Below, one piece after another: positions 24,728 through 33,202 of a stretch of 64,000 nt of DNA. Within the stretch, counting starts at the first letter, position 1, and every line of letters begins with the position of its first letter. A program made the translations under genes and the position numbers. The notes under the pieces are model-generated. The model was not told the origin of the DNA, made no database searches, and saw only the letters and a list, made by a program, of their open reading frames with translations. This DNA comes from DAHUXN01 sp963811805 (lineage in GTDB: Bacteria; Acidobacteriota; Terriglobia; Acidiferrales; UBA7541). The stretch lies in assembly GCA_963811805.1 (NCBI GenBank), contig CAWESU010000001.1:1550001-1614000 (forward strand), read 5' to 3'.

Positions 24728-25600
24728 GTGAGACGCTTTCCGGCCCTTCGCGCCTTCGCCATTCTCGTTGCTGTCGCTCTTCTTCCCGTCGTCGCATTGC
24801 GCCATGCGCGCGCGAGTAGCGCCGCCACTCCTGATTACACGATTCAAGCAATTCGCTACGCCTCCGCCCCGGACGATGCCGCCAACCTCGTCATGGGCGC
24901 GCCTCACGAGAAAATCAATCTCGCCATGATCGTCTGGCTCGTTCGCGGCGGCGGACGCAACATCCTCTTCGACAGCGGCTATCACCGCGACACGTTCCTG
25001 AAATACTTCCCGTCAACCGGCTACATTCGCCCCGACGAAGCCGTGAAACTCGCCGGCGTCCAGCCCGGCGAAATCACTGACGTCGTCATCAGCCACGCGC
25101 ACTGGGACCATCTCGGCGGCATCGACCTTTTTCCCAAGGCGACCGTCTGGATTCAGGAAGAGGAGTATCGCTACTACACCGGCCCGGCCTGGCAGCCCGG
25201 CGGCAACCACGGCGGCATCGATCCCGCCGACATTCAGGAGCTCGTGAAGCTCAACACCGAAGGCCGCGTGCGCTTCGTCAATGGTGACGATGTCGAAATT
25301 TTTCCCGGCATCCGCGCTTACACCGGAGGCCATCACACCTTCGCTTCGCAGTATCTGCGCGTCGACGGCAATCCGCCCTTCGTCCTCGCCTCCGATAATT
25401 GCTATCTCTATCGCAATCTCGCCGAGCACAAGGCCAGTGCCACGTTCTCCAAAGCCGACTGGCCCGCCAACATTCAGAATCAAGCGCGCATGATTCAACT
25501 CGCCGGAGGCAATCCCGATCGCGTCATTCCCGGCCACGATCCGGTCCAATTCGAGAAATATCCCACGTCCGCCGACGGCCGCGTCGCCAAAATCAAATAG
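24728..25600 (+). CDS. Exported MBL-fold metallo-hydrolase, lactonase-like
   Basis: A 290-residue protein. A GTG start at 24728 is chosen because AAAGGAG lies eight bases upstream; it begins a signal peptide (RRFPALRAFAILVAVALLPV, ending ARASSA). The metallo-beta-lactamase fold shows the dinuclear zinc motif SHAHWDHLGGIDLF (HxHxDH), a His in YTGGHHTF, Asp in LASDNCYLY and His in VIPGHDPVQF. The layout is that of the N-acyl homoserine lactonase branch (AhlD/AttM-like), which opens lactone rings. The export signal is unusual for quorum-quenching lactonases. The substrate is unproven. Confidence 0.82.
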   Translation: MRRFPALRAFAILVAVALLPVVALRHARASSAATPDYTIQAIRYASAPDDAANLVMGAPHEKINLAMIVWLVRGGGRNILFDSGYHRDTFLKYFPSTGYIRPDEAVKLAGVQPGEITDVVISHAHWDHLGGIDLFPKATVWIQEEEYRYYTGPAWQPGGNHGGIDPADIQELVKLNTEGRVRFVNGDDVEIFPGIRAYTGGHHTFASQYLRVDGNPPFVLASDNCYLYRNLAEHKASATFSKADWPANIQNQARMIQLAGGNPDRVIPGHDPVQFEKYPTSADGRVAKIK

Positions 25601-25668
25601 CCAGAGTCAAATAGGAGGACCTCCGGCCGCCGTTGGGGTACGACATAAACCGGCCTCCAAGATTCCCT

Positions 25669-25700
25669 TCCTTTCGCGCGCTTCACCCGCGCGATGTATT
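25669..25700. repeat. Dispersed CGCGCG palindromic repeat, copy 4
   Basis: TCCTTTCGCGCG, CTTCAC, CCGCGCGATGTATT: the short form, almost identical to the copy at 10037. Confidence 0.6.
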
Positions 25701-25752
25701 CGCTTTTGCTAGTCGCTAGCCCCTCGACATGAACCTTCCTCCAAGATTCCTT

Positions 25753-25810
25753 CCTTTCGCGCCTGCCCCGGATGGTTCTGCGGGGCGTCCCACCCGCGCG
25801 ATGTATTTGC
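25753..25810. repeat. Dispersed CGCGCG palindromic repeat, long-core copy
   Basis: The same outer arms as the copy 80 bp upstream, but with a GC-rich core (CTGCCCCGGATGGTT, CTGCGGGGCGTCC) in the middle. The reverse complement of this long form is at 20784-20837. Confidence 0.6.
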
Positions 25811-26138
25811 CTTTCACCTCGCGCCTTCCGCGCAGTAAACGTTTTCCCGCTCCCCTAAATGTTTTAGGGTAATGGCCTGCTCATTTTTTGCCATTTTTCC
25901 AGAATTGGCCTGCTTCCCATCCTGCTCTGCCGACTCAGTTCGTCCTGGGGGTATGTACCGAAAAACCGCGTTTTCCTGGCGTTTTTTGAAAAAATGAGAA
26001 TTCGCGCCCTCGCAACACTTGAAAAAAGGCAATTTTCAATGGACTGCTCTTCCAGTCCAATTTCGCCCCGTTTTGCCCGTGGAAAGAGACAATTTGGCCT
26101 GTACTGGAACCAGTTGTAGTTTTGCTTTTTATTCGCCG

Positions 26139-27671
26139 CTACTTTTGCTGGCCCATGTTGCCGAAGGGCCAGAGGTTGAAGAGCTTGAGGAAGACGTCGT
26201 CGTGCTTGTCGATGAGCATCTGCGCGGTTCGTTCCGGCGGCCAGGGAGAAGCGAGGCGCTCGGGACGGTCGGCGATCCAGAAAGCGGCGAGCGCTTGCAC
26301 GGTGGCGTCGCGGTCGAGAACGGCTTCGTCGATTTTGTCGAAGCTGTCGACGTTGGAGTGATGCGTGTAGCGATACTCGGGCGAGTCCTGATCGAGATTG
26401 ATGCCAGGAAGGCCGGCGGTGATGAACGGGCCAGTGTCGGTGCCGAATTCGGTGTCGTCGTTGGCGGTGATTTTTCCGAAGGCGTCGAGCGTGGCGACGA
26501 AAGGATCGACGGCGGCGAGCAGATCGCTGCGGCCGCCCATGTTGAGCGCGACGACGGGGCCCTGGCCGTTATCGAGAATCACGGCGGCGACGTGATTTTG
26601 CATTTCGCTCTGATGAGTTTTGACGTAAGCGATGGAGCCGAGCAGGCCTTCTTCTTCGCCGGTGAAAAGCACGAAGCGAATGGTGCGGCGCGGCTTGAAT
26701 CCGGAGCGCACGATGGCTTCGGCGGCGCCGAGAGTGGTGGTGGTGCCCATGCCGTTGTCGGTGGAACCTTCGGAAAGATCCCAGGAATCGAGATGGCCGC
26801 CGACGACGATGATTTGTTCGGGATGCTCGGCGCCGGGAATTTCGCCGACGACGTTGGCGGTGCCAACGGGGCCGTCGGTGAATTTGTTTTGCACTTCGAT
26901 GTGGATGCGCGGCGTTTTGCCGCGGTGGATGAAGCGCTGGAGCAGGTCTTGATCTTCGGCGGAGATGCTGACGACGGGAATGTCGTAGGCAGTGGCGAAG
27001 CCGAGAATTCCGGTGTGGGTGAGGTGCATGCCTTGTGATTTTGCGCCGCCTTGGCCGCCGATGACGGCGACGGCTCCGGCGTCATGCGCTTTGATGAGGA
27101 AGAGGCCGAACTTCGCGAAATTGGCCATGCCGTTTTCCGGCGGCGCGCCTTTTTGCACGACGAGGAGAACTTTGCCGTTCCAGTTGCCGGAATTTTGCGC
27201 GAGCTCCTGATCGAGCTGGTAGACGTTCACAGGGACGACGTCGGCGTCGACTCCGCCCTGCGGCGTGGAGCCGACCCAGCCCATGGCGTCGATCATGAGT
27301 TTGTGCTGCGCGGGAGAAATCATTTGCGCGGTGGCGGAGATGCGCGTCCAGCCGCGGAAAAGCTGCCAGGGCTCGGCGTGAACGTTTTGCAAACCGATGG
27401 AGCGCATTTTGGCGAGGCCCCACTGGATGGCGGCGTTGCACTGCGGCGAGCCGGTGACGCGCGCGCCGATGTCGTCGCTGAGCTCTCCGAGGAATTGATA
27501 GGCGTGATCGTTCATCATGCCTGCGCCGGCGATGGCGGAGAGCGCGGGGAGGGTGCCGTCGTTGAGGGCGGGCGCGAAATTATCCTGCGTGGCGGCGAGA
27601 GCGATGGCTCCGGCAAAGAAAATTGCGGCGAGGGCCGCCACGGCAAAAAATGCGAGGGGCTGGCGTTTCAT
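26139..27671 (-). CDS. M28 family zinc aminopeptidase, exported
   Basis: A 510-residue enzyme of the M28 (aminopeptidase Y/glutamate carboxypeptidase) family. It has a signal peptide (MKRQPLAFFAVAALAAIFFA, ending ALAAT), a PA-like inserted region (about 120-270), and a catalytic domain with the di-zinc set: GGHLDSWDLSEG (His, Asp), STDNGMG (bridging Asp), TGEEEGLLGS (general-base Glu and ligand Glu), a later Asp and the last His in YRYTHHSNVDSFD. The ATG at 27669-27671 has AAAGGAAA upstream; the frame is open to a GTG seven codons earlier. The role is probably peptide scavenging in the periplasm or medium. Confidence 0.9.
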   Translation of the reverse strand: MKRQPLAFFAVAALAAIFFAGAIALAATQDNFAPALNDGTLPALSAIAGAGMMNDHAYQFLGELSDDIGARVTGSPQCNAAIQWGLAKMRSIGLQNVHAEPWQLFRGWTRISATAQMISPAQHKLMIDAMGWVGSTPQGGVDADVVPVNVYQLDQELAQNSGNWNGKVLLVVQKGAPPENGMANFAKFGLFLIKAHDAGAVAVIGGQGGAKSQGMHLTHTGILGFATAYDIPVVSISAEDQDLLQRFIHRGKTPRIHIEVQNKFTDGPVGTANVVGEIPGAEHPEQIIVVGGHLDSWDLSEGSTDNGMGTTTTLGAAEAIVRSGFKPRRTIRFVLFTGEEEGLLGSIAYVKTHQSEMQNHVAAVILDNGQGPVVALNMGGRSDLLAAVDPFVATLDAFGKITANDDTEFGTDTGPFITAGLPGINLDQDSPEYRYTHHSNVDSFDKIDEAVLDRDATVQALAAFWIADRPERLASPWPPERTAQMLIDKHDDVFLKLFNLWPFGNMGQQK

Positions 27672-28126
27672 TTTTTGAATTTCCTTTCGCACAGGCGCGA
27701 GAAAAAAAACATCAGGTCCGCGCGCCGCAAAACTACGAATGGCGCAAGGGGTGACATTCTGTCAAACGGGCGCGCCGGGCGCAAGCGATTGCGGTAGAAT
27801 AGGGCAGAACGCAAAACACTCTGGGTGCATCTAAAGATAATGTTGCCCGAGGTTCGCGCACGGAAAGTGAGACGGAAGGGGCGGGAAACCGCGCGAAGGC
27901 AATCCATCGCAAACTCCGCAGTGGTAGTTTGTTTCCCGCCGCAAGTAGGAACTAGACTCGCAAGATGAACTTATGCCCGCTGCGTGGGCTGGGGCATACG
28001 CAGGGCCTGGCTGCAACGGAACGTTTCGATGCCGCGCGGAGTGTGGAAGCGAGACCTTTTTCGTTCTGGCACGTCCATAAAATCATAAGGGCTTGATGCC
28101 CGAAAGAAATTCGAGGAGGAAGTGAC
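27672..28126. other. Gene-free interval
   Basis: A 455-bp divergent gap between the M28 peptidase and HtrA genes. It should contain both promoters. I see no gene, RNA or repeat I can support. Confidence 0.45.
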
Positions 28127-29680
28127 ATGAGCAGGGAAGTCATTCAACTGCGGCGGGGAGCCGCGATGGCAATTTTGGTGGTGGCGCTCGTTGCCGGAGC
28201 GTTTGTGGGGACGTGGGCAGTGCGTTGGGCAGGCCATCAAGTGTTCGGCGCGCCCGCGGTTCCTGTGAAAGTGGCAGGAGCAGTGGATCCGGTGAGGCTG
28301 GGGGCGTTTGGGAACGGATTCGCATCCGTGGTGGACCCGGCGCTACCGGCGGTGGTGAATATTTCGACGACCAGGGTGATCAAAGTTCAGCAAGGACCTG
28401 GTTTCTTGAACGATCCGTTTTTCCAACAATTTTTCGGCAATCAGTTTGGACCGCAACAGCCGCAGACGGAGAAAGAACACAGTCTTGGCTCGGGTGTAAT
28501 CATCAATCCGGACGGATACATCCTGACGAACAATCACGTGGTGGAGCACGGCAGCGACATCACGGTGGTGTGGAACAACAAGAATTACCCGGGCAAGGTG
28601 GTGGGAACGGATCCGCAGACGGACATTGCCGTGGTGAAGATTAACGCGACGAATCTGCCGACTTTAACTTTCGGCGATTCATCGAAACTGCGCGTGGGAG
28701 ACGTGGTCTTCGCGATCGGCGATCCTTTCGGAATCGGCGAAACGGCGACGATGGGAATCGTTAGCGCCACGGGCCGCGGCATCGGAATCGAGGGGCCGCG
28801 AAGTTATGAGGATTTTATTCAGACGGACGCGGCGATCAATCCGGGCAACTCGGGCGGCGCGATGATTGATTTGCACGGCGACCTGGTGGGAATCAATACG
28901 GCAATCCTGACCAGCGGCGGGCAAGAGGAAGGCGGAAACGAAGGAATCGGATTCGCGGTGCCGATCAACATGGCGCGCAGCGTGATGCAGCAGCTCATCG
29001 AGCACGGAAAAGTGGAGCGCGGACACATTGGCATCGGTCTGACGGATTTGACGCCGGATATGGCCAAGGAGTTTGGTTATAACGCAGGAGGCAACGGTGC
29101 GCTGATTAACAGCGTATCGCCGGGGAGCCCAGCCGACAAAGCCGGCATCAAGCGCGGTGATATCATCCTAGGACTGAATGGTGGGCCAATCACCGGCGGC
29201 ACCGATTTGACAGCGCAGATCGCGAGCATGTCTCCGGGAACAACGGTCCACTTGAAAGTGTTCCGGGATGGAAAGACGTTTGACGTTGCCGTAACGCTGG
29301 CACCGGGAAGCGCGTATGCGGGGATGCCGAACGAACCACAGTCCGGGAACGAGGGTAGCGGCGAATCGCCGGAGAATGGCGGAAAGGCGATGCAAGGCGT
29401 GCAAGTGCAAAACCTGACGCCGGACATCGCGCAGCAACTCAATCTGCCGATCGGGACAAAAGGCGTGGTGGTGGACAGTGTGGATCAATCCAGCGCAGCA
29501 GCCGAGGCTGGACTGGCGCGAGGCGACGTGATTCAGGAAGTGAATCACAAACCGGTGAGCAACATGACAGAGTTCCGCAATGCGCTTGCGGGGTCAGACG
29601 ATCAGCCGGTGCTCCTGCTGGTGATACCGCAAGGCCAAGCGGGTCAGACGATCTATCTGTTGATTCAACCGCAGTCGTAA
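28127..29680 (+). CDS. HtrA/DegP-type serine protease with two PDZ domains
   Basis: A 517-residue envelope protease/chaperone. It has an N-terminal membrane-spanning or signal segment (AMAILVVALVAGAFVGTWAV, about 13-32), an S1C protease domain with catalytic triad H137 (TNNHVVEHG), D166 (TDIAVVKI) and S242 (NPGNSGGAM), then two PDZ domains (about 300-395 and 420-515) with carboxylate-binding loops. A Gly/Asn/Glu-rich linker (NEPQSGNEGSGESPENGG) joins the PDZ domains. Length and order fit DegP/DegQ (Do-like) proteases, which degrade or refold misfolded periplasmic proteins. GAGGAGGAAGTGAC precedes the ATG. A strong terminator follows at 29701. Confidence 0.95.
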   Translation: MSREVIQLRRGAAMAILVVALVAGAFVGTWAVRWAGHQVFGAPAVPVKVAGAVDPVRLGAFGNGFASVVDPALPAVVNISTTRVIKVQQGPGFLNDPFFQQFFGNQFGPQQPQTEKEHSLGSGVIINPDGYILTNNHVVEHGSDITVVWNNKNYPGKVVGTDPQTDIAVVKINATNLPTLTFGDSSKLRVGDVVFAIGDPFGIGETATMGIVSATGRGIGIEGPRSYEDFIQTDAAINPGNSGGAMIDLHGDLVGINTAILTSGGQEEGGNEGIGFAVPINMARSVMQQLIEHGKVERGHIGIGLTDLTPDMAKEFGYNAGGNGALINSVSPGSPADKAGIKRGDIILGLNGGPITGGTDLTAQIASMSPGTTVHLKVFRDGKTFDVAVTLAPGSAYAGMPNEPQSGNEGSGESPENGGKAMQGVQVQNLTPDIAQQLNLPIGTKGVVVDSVDQSSAAAEAGLARGDVIQEVNHKPVSNMTEFRNALAGSDDQPVLLLVIPQGQAGQTIYLLIQPQS

Positions 29681-29700
29681 CTACAGAAGCAGTTGGAAAA

Positions 29701-29735
29701 GAGCCGGCACGCCAACGTGCCGGCTCTTGTTTTTT
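29701..29735 (+). terminator. Rho-independent terminator after HtrA gene
   Basis: A perfect 11-bp stem, GAGCCGGCACG (29701-29711) and CGTGCCGGCTC (29716-29726), with loop CCAA and a following TTGTTTTTT. It starts 20 bp after the HtrA stop codon. Confidence 0.92.
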
Positions 29736-30142
29736 GCGGTTATGGAGAAACTGAAGCAGCCGGTGAAAAAATGCACCGCCAGGGTAGGAAATTCCTTGCC
29801 AGCGCGATCCGGGAGTCTGCGGGTCCTTGAGTTTTCGTCGATGGTTTTTTGCACCGCAATACACTTCGCGCCTGATTGACAAAGGGTTGCAGGCGTATTC
29901 AGATAAAATGTGGAAAATCCAGGCATAAATGGTCTGTTTTGGAGCAGATTGTGCTAGAGGTTCTGAGGGGGGATAGGCTGTAGTAGAAGACTGCCTAATT
30001 TCCCGACGGAGATTAAGTCCGAAATTTAACAAAAAGGGATGCAACTCGGCCAGTGGATCGGTGTTTCTCAGGGAGGGCGGCTGTCCGGCTAACAATGAAG
30101 GCTAAGAGTTGGATTGTCGCTTAAGGCAAGGAAATTCTATAC

Positions 30143-30158
30143 TAGTACGACCGTACTA
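30143..30158. promoter_or_regulatory. Operator-like dyad upstream of tonB-like gene
   Basis: TAGTACGACCGTACTA: perfect 7-bp arms with a 2-bp spacer, 75 bp before the TonB start codon. A near-half-site, TAGTAC, recurs at 30178. Short TA-N-TA dyads of this kind are bound by BlaI/CopY-type repressors, but no such repressor is in the window, so the binder is unknown. Confidence 0.4.
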
Positions 30159-30233
30159 TTCACCTGGGTCCGCAAGGTAGTACTACAATGTGCCAGCTCC
30201 CAGCAGCGAGATTCTCAAATGGGGAAGGGGTAA

Positions 30234-31277
30234 ATGTCGGCCTACGGTTCTCATTTTAGTCCGGATTCCGGTTTCACGCTGCTCGCTTCCGGAAAGCCGC
30301 GCTGGCGCTCGTTTGGCGCGGGGTTTGGCATCGAGCTGGTGGTGCTGGCGTGCGCGCTGTGGATTCCTGCATTGTTTCCAAAGCAGATGGCCGAAGCGAA
30401 GCAGTATATGGTGACGCGCATCAGCCTGCCGGAACTCGAGCCGTTCAAGCCGCAGCCAAGGGTTGAGCCGAAGGTGGTGAGGCACCGGGAAGTGGTGAGG
30501 GAAATCCCGAAGCCGGTGGTGATTCCGGACCCGCCGAAACCGAAACTGATCGAGCCGGTGTTTGCCAAGCTGAACGTGGAGCGGCCGGTGGTGAAGCACA
30601 ATCCCACACCCGCGCCGAAGATCAACGAATTCGCGCGAATGGTTCCGGATAAGCCGACGGTTTCTTTGGGAAGCTCGGCGATGCCGGATTTGAAGAAGCC
30701 CCGAGCGCCGGTGCAAACGGGCGGGTTCGGAGATCCGAATGGATTAACGCCGACCACGAAAAAAATGACGCAGCCGGTGAACATCAACGCGGCGGGCGGC
30801 TTCGACATGCCGGAAGGACCGGGCAAAGGGAACGGCACGGGTGGGGCGAAGGGTTTGCCGGGAGTGGTGGAGAGCGCGGGCTTCGGGAACGGGACGGCGA
30901 TTGCGGGCGGCGAGAGAAACGGCGGGCACGTGCAGACGGGCGCGTTTGCGGACGACCGGCCGGACGACAATGCGCCGCACGCGAGAAAAGCGGCCGATAC
31001 GCCACAGCAGGATCCGGTGGTTATTCTCTACAAGCCTGAACCGCAGTACACTGCAGAAGCAAGACAGGCGAAAGTCCAGGGCGCAGTGGTGCTGCAAGTG
31101 ATTTTCAGGGCATCGGGTGAAGTGCAGGTTCTTCGGGTGCTGCAGGGCCTGGGCCATGGACTGGACCAGAATGCGGAAGTCGCGGCGCGGCAGATCAAGT
31201 TCACACCGGCCAAGCAAGACGGGCAAGCGGTGGATTTTCCCGCGAACGTTCGAATCGATTTCGAACTAGCGTACTGA
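30234..31277 (+). CDS. Energy transducer TonB family protein
   Basis: A 347-residue protein. It has one membrane helix near the N-terminus (FGIELVVLACALWIPALF, about 31-48), a long Pro/Lys/Glu-rich periplasmic spacer (LEPFKPQPRVEPKVV and IPKPVVIPDPPKPKLIEP), a Gly/Asn-rich middle, and a C-terminal TonB domain (about 265-347) with VILYKPEPQYTAEARQAKVQG and RQIKFTPAKQDGQAVDFP. TonB couples the proton-motive force to outer-membrane receptors; the acidobacterial form with GAVVLQVIFRASGEVQVLRV is typical. AAGGGG precedes the ATG. No ExbB/ExbD is adjacent. An M48-like gene follows after 21 bp, probably in one operon. Confidence 0.88.
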   Translation: MSAYGSHFSPDSGFTLLASGKPRWRSFGAGFGIELVVLACALWIPALFPKQMAEAKQYMVTRISLPELEPFKPQPRVEPKVVRHREVVREIPKPVVIPDPPKPKLIEPVFAKLNVERPVVKHNPTPAPKINEFARMVPDKPTVSLGSSAMPDLKKPRAPVQTGGFGDPNGLTPTTKKMTQPVNINAAGGFDMPEGPGKGNGTGGAKGLPGVVESAGFGNGTAIAGGERNGGHVQTGAFADDRPDDNAPHARKAADTPQQDPVVILYKPEPQYTAEARQAKVQGAVVLQVIFRASGEVQVLRVLQGLGHGLDQNAEVAARQIKFTPAKQDGQAVDFPANVRIDFELAY

Positions 31278-31298
31278 TTGGATTGAGGGGGCGAAGTC

Positions 31299-33035
31299 AT
31301 GGGGATGGGGAATCGCGGCATTCTAACTGCGGCTCTCGGATTGTGTCTCGCGGGCACGTCATTTGCACAAACTGCTGCACAAGGTACACAAGCCCAGCCG
31401 ACACAGACAGCGAATCCGCCAGCAGCAACGCCAAGCCAAGCAACCACGGTGGATCAAGTGGTGAATGCAATCCTGGCGCGCGAGCATCAGGAAGTAGCGA
31501 CGCTGCGGCATTACAGCCCGATTGTTGAAACGTACGTTCAAGACATGAAGTGGGACCCGCAGCTGGGCGCGGTTCCGCAAGACGACCACTACTACCTGGG
31601 CGTCGGGGATTTGAGCCGGGGCGTGACTGACCGCACCATGCTGCGCGACGGGAACGCGGGCTTCGTGCACAAGCTGAATCCCATCAAGGACCTGACTTCT
31701 TTCCTGGGAAATTCGTACGTGCCGGCGGGCTTCCTGCAGATGATATTCGTGGATCCGATCGATTTCGACAGGCAGCACTACAGGTTCGATTATGTGCGGC
31801 GGGAATTTCTGGGCTCGGTGCGCTGCCTGGTGTTCGATGTGACGCCGCTGCCGAAATCGGGAGACGGGCGGTTCCAGGGACGCATCTGGGTGGAAGACCA
31901 GAGCTACGTGATTGTGCGGTTCAACGGGGTGTTCGTGCCGGTGACGCGGACGTTCGGATGGAATTTGCACTTCGACAGCTGGCGGACGAACGTGGCGCCG
32001 AATCTGTGGATTCCGTCGTACATCTACAGCGCGGAATCGGACCTGAAGGATTTTCCGTTTGGGCATGTGCGCTACCGTTCGCAGACGCGGCTGTGGGGCT
32101 TCAATCTGAAGCTGGCGTCGCGCGAGACGGAGTTCAGCGATTTGACGGTGGAAGCGGCCAAGCCCATCGAGGACCAGGCGCAGGCGTCGCAAGATGTGTC
32201 GCCGGTGATGGCGGAGCGGCAATGGCAGCGCGAGGGCGAAGACAACGTGCTGGACCGGCTGCAGCGGAATGGATTGATTTCGCCTCCGGGGCCGGTGGAC
32301 AAGGCGCTGGACCAGGTGGTGAACAATCTGGAAGTGCCGAACAATCTGGACATCGAGCCGGATGTGCGGTGCCGGGTGCTGCTGACGTCGACGCTCGAAG
32401 CGTTTACCATCGGGCACACGATTGTGGTTACGCGGGGATTGCTGGACGTGCTGCCGGATGAGGCGAGCATCGCGGCGATTCTGGCGCACCAATTGGGAGC
32501 GGTGATCACCGGAGCGACGCTGCCGGACGAATATTCGTTCAACGATACGACGATGCTTTCGCCGCAGGAGACGATGAAGCGGATGTCGTTCCGGACTTCG
32601 GAAGCGGATGAGGAAGTGGCGGCGAAGAAGGCGATCGAGCTGCTGAAGAATTCGATTTACAAGAATCAGCTGGGGACGGCAGGACTTTTCCTGAAACAAC
32701 TGGCGGCGGAGCAGAAAGAGCTGCCGTCGCTGATCAGCGCGAACCTGGGCAATCACGTTTTCATGGCGCAGCAGCTGATGCAGACGGCGCCGCAATTGCA
32801 GCCGATGAAGCTGGACCAGATCGCGGCGCTGCCGCTGGGGTCGCGAATCGTGCTGGATTCGTGGGATGATTCGATCGAGATGGCGAAGTCGAAGCCGGTG
32901 GAGTTGCTTTCGGCGCGCGAGAAAATGCCGCTGGAGGTGACGCCGTTCATGCCGTACCTGACGCGTTATCAGAATCCGGCGGATGCCGCGGCGTCGGATC
33001 CGGCGAAACAGGATACGGCGAAGAAAAACCCGTAA
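31299..33035 (+). CDS. M48-like exported protein with degenerate zinc motif
   Basis: A 578-residue protein with a signal peptide (GILTAALGLCLAGTSFAQ). Residues about 55-290 form a beta-rich domain with SYVIVRFNGVFVPVTRTFGW. The C-terminal part (about 345-540) resembles an M48 (HtpX/YfgC-like) peptidase: TSTLEAFTIGHTIVVTRGLL, then DVLPDEASIAAILAHQLGAV. The catalytic HExxH is AHQLGAV here, so the Glu and second His are missing. Zinc-dependent proteolysis is therefore unlikely and a scaffold or chaperone role is possible. It lies 21 bp after the TonB-like gene and is followed by a strong terminator, so the two form one transcript. Confidence 0.75.
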   Translation: MGMGNRGILTAALGLCLAGTSFAQTAAQGTQAQPTQTANPPAATPSQATTVDQVVNAILAREHQEVATLRHYSPIVETYVQDMKWDPQLGAVPQDDHYYLGVGDLSRGVTDRTMLRDGNAGFVHKLNPIKDLTSFLGNSYVPAGFLQMIFVDPIDFDRQHYRFDYVRREFLGSVRCLVFDVTPLPKSGDGRFQGRIWVEDQSYVIVRFNGVFVPVTRTFGWNLHFDSWRTNVAPNLWIPSYIYSAESDLKDFPFGHVRYRSQTRLWGFNLKLASRETEFSDLTVEAAKPIEDQAQASQDVSPVMAERQWQREGEDNVLDRLQRNGLISPPGPVDKALDQVVNNLEVPNNLDIEPDVRCRVLLTSTLEAFTIGHTIVVTRGLLDVLPDEASIAAILAHQLGAVITGATLPDEYSFNDTTMLSPQETMKRMSFRTSEADEEVAAKKAIELLKNSIYKNQLGTAGLFLKQLAAEQKELPSLISANLGNHVFMAQQLMQTAPQLQPMKLDQIAALPLGSRIVLDSWDDSIEMAKSKPVELLSAREKMPLEVTPFMPYLTRYQNPADAAASDPAKQDTAKKNP

Positions 33036-33057
33036 CGGCTACAAGAAGATTTTTGGC

Positions 33058-33100
33058 AAAGGCCCGGCGCAGAGACCCTGCGGCCGGGCCTTTTGTTTTG
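33058..33100 (+). terminator. Rho-independent terminator after tonB/M48-like operon
   Basis: AAAGGCCCGG (33058-33067) pairs with CCGGGCCTTT (33084-33093); the inner bases CGCAG/CTGCG extend the stem. TTTTGTTTTG follows. Confidence 0.88.
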
Positions 33101-33202
33101 TGTGGATGCGCGAGCGCGAAAGCAGAGCGCGCGTATGAATCGGACTGTCAAGCACGTCACCGCTTTGCAAGCCCGCCCGGATAAGAGAAACTGTCCCGCA
33201 GC

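Larger units (their letters stand above)
25601..26138. other. Gene-free interval with two palindromic repeats
   Basis: A 538-bp gap between convergent genes. Copies of the CGCGCG repeat lie at 25669-25700 and 25753-25810. The rest (25820-26130) is AT-richer and contains CCCTAAATGTTTTAGGG, an imperfect palindrome at 25853-25869. I see no gene. Confidence 0.5.
29681..30233. other. Gap with terminator and operator-like dyad
   Basis: A 553-bp interval after the HtrA gene. Beyond the terminator (29701-29735) and the dyad at 30143-30158 there is no gene I can support. Confidence 0.5.
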
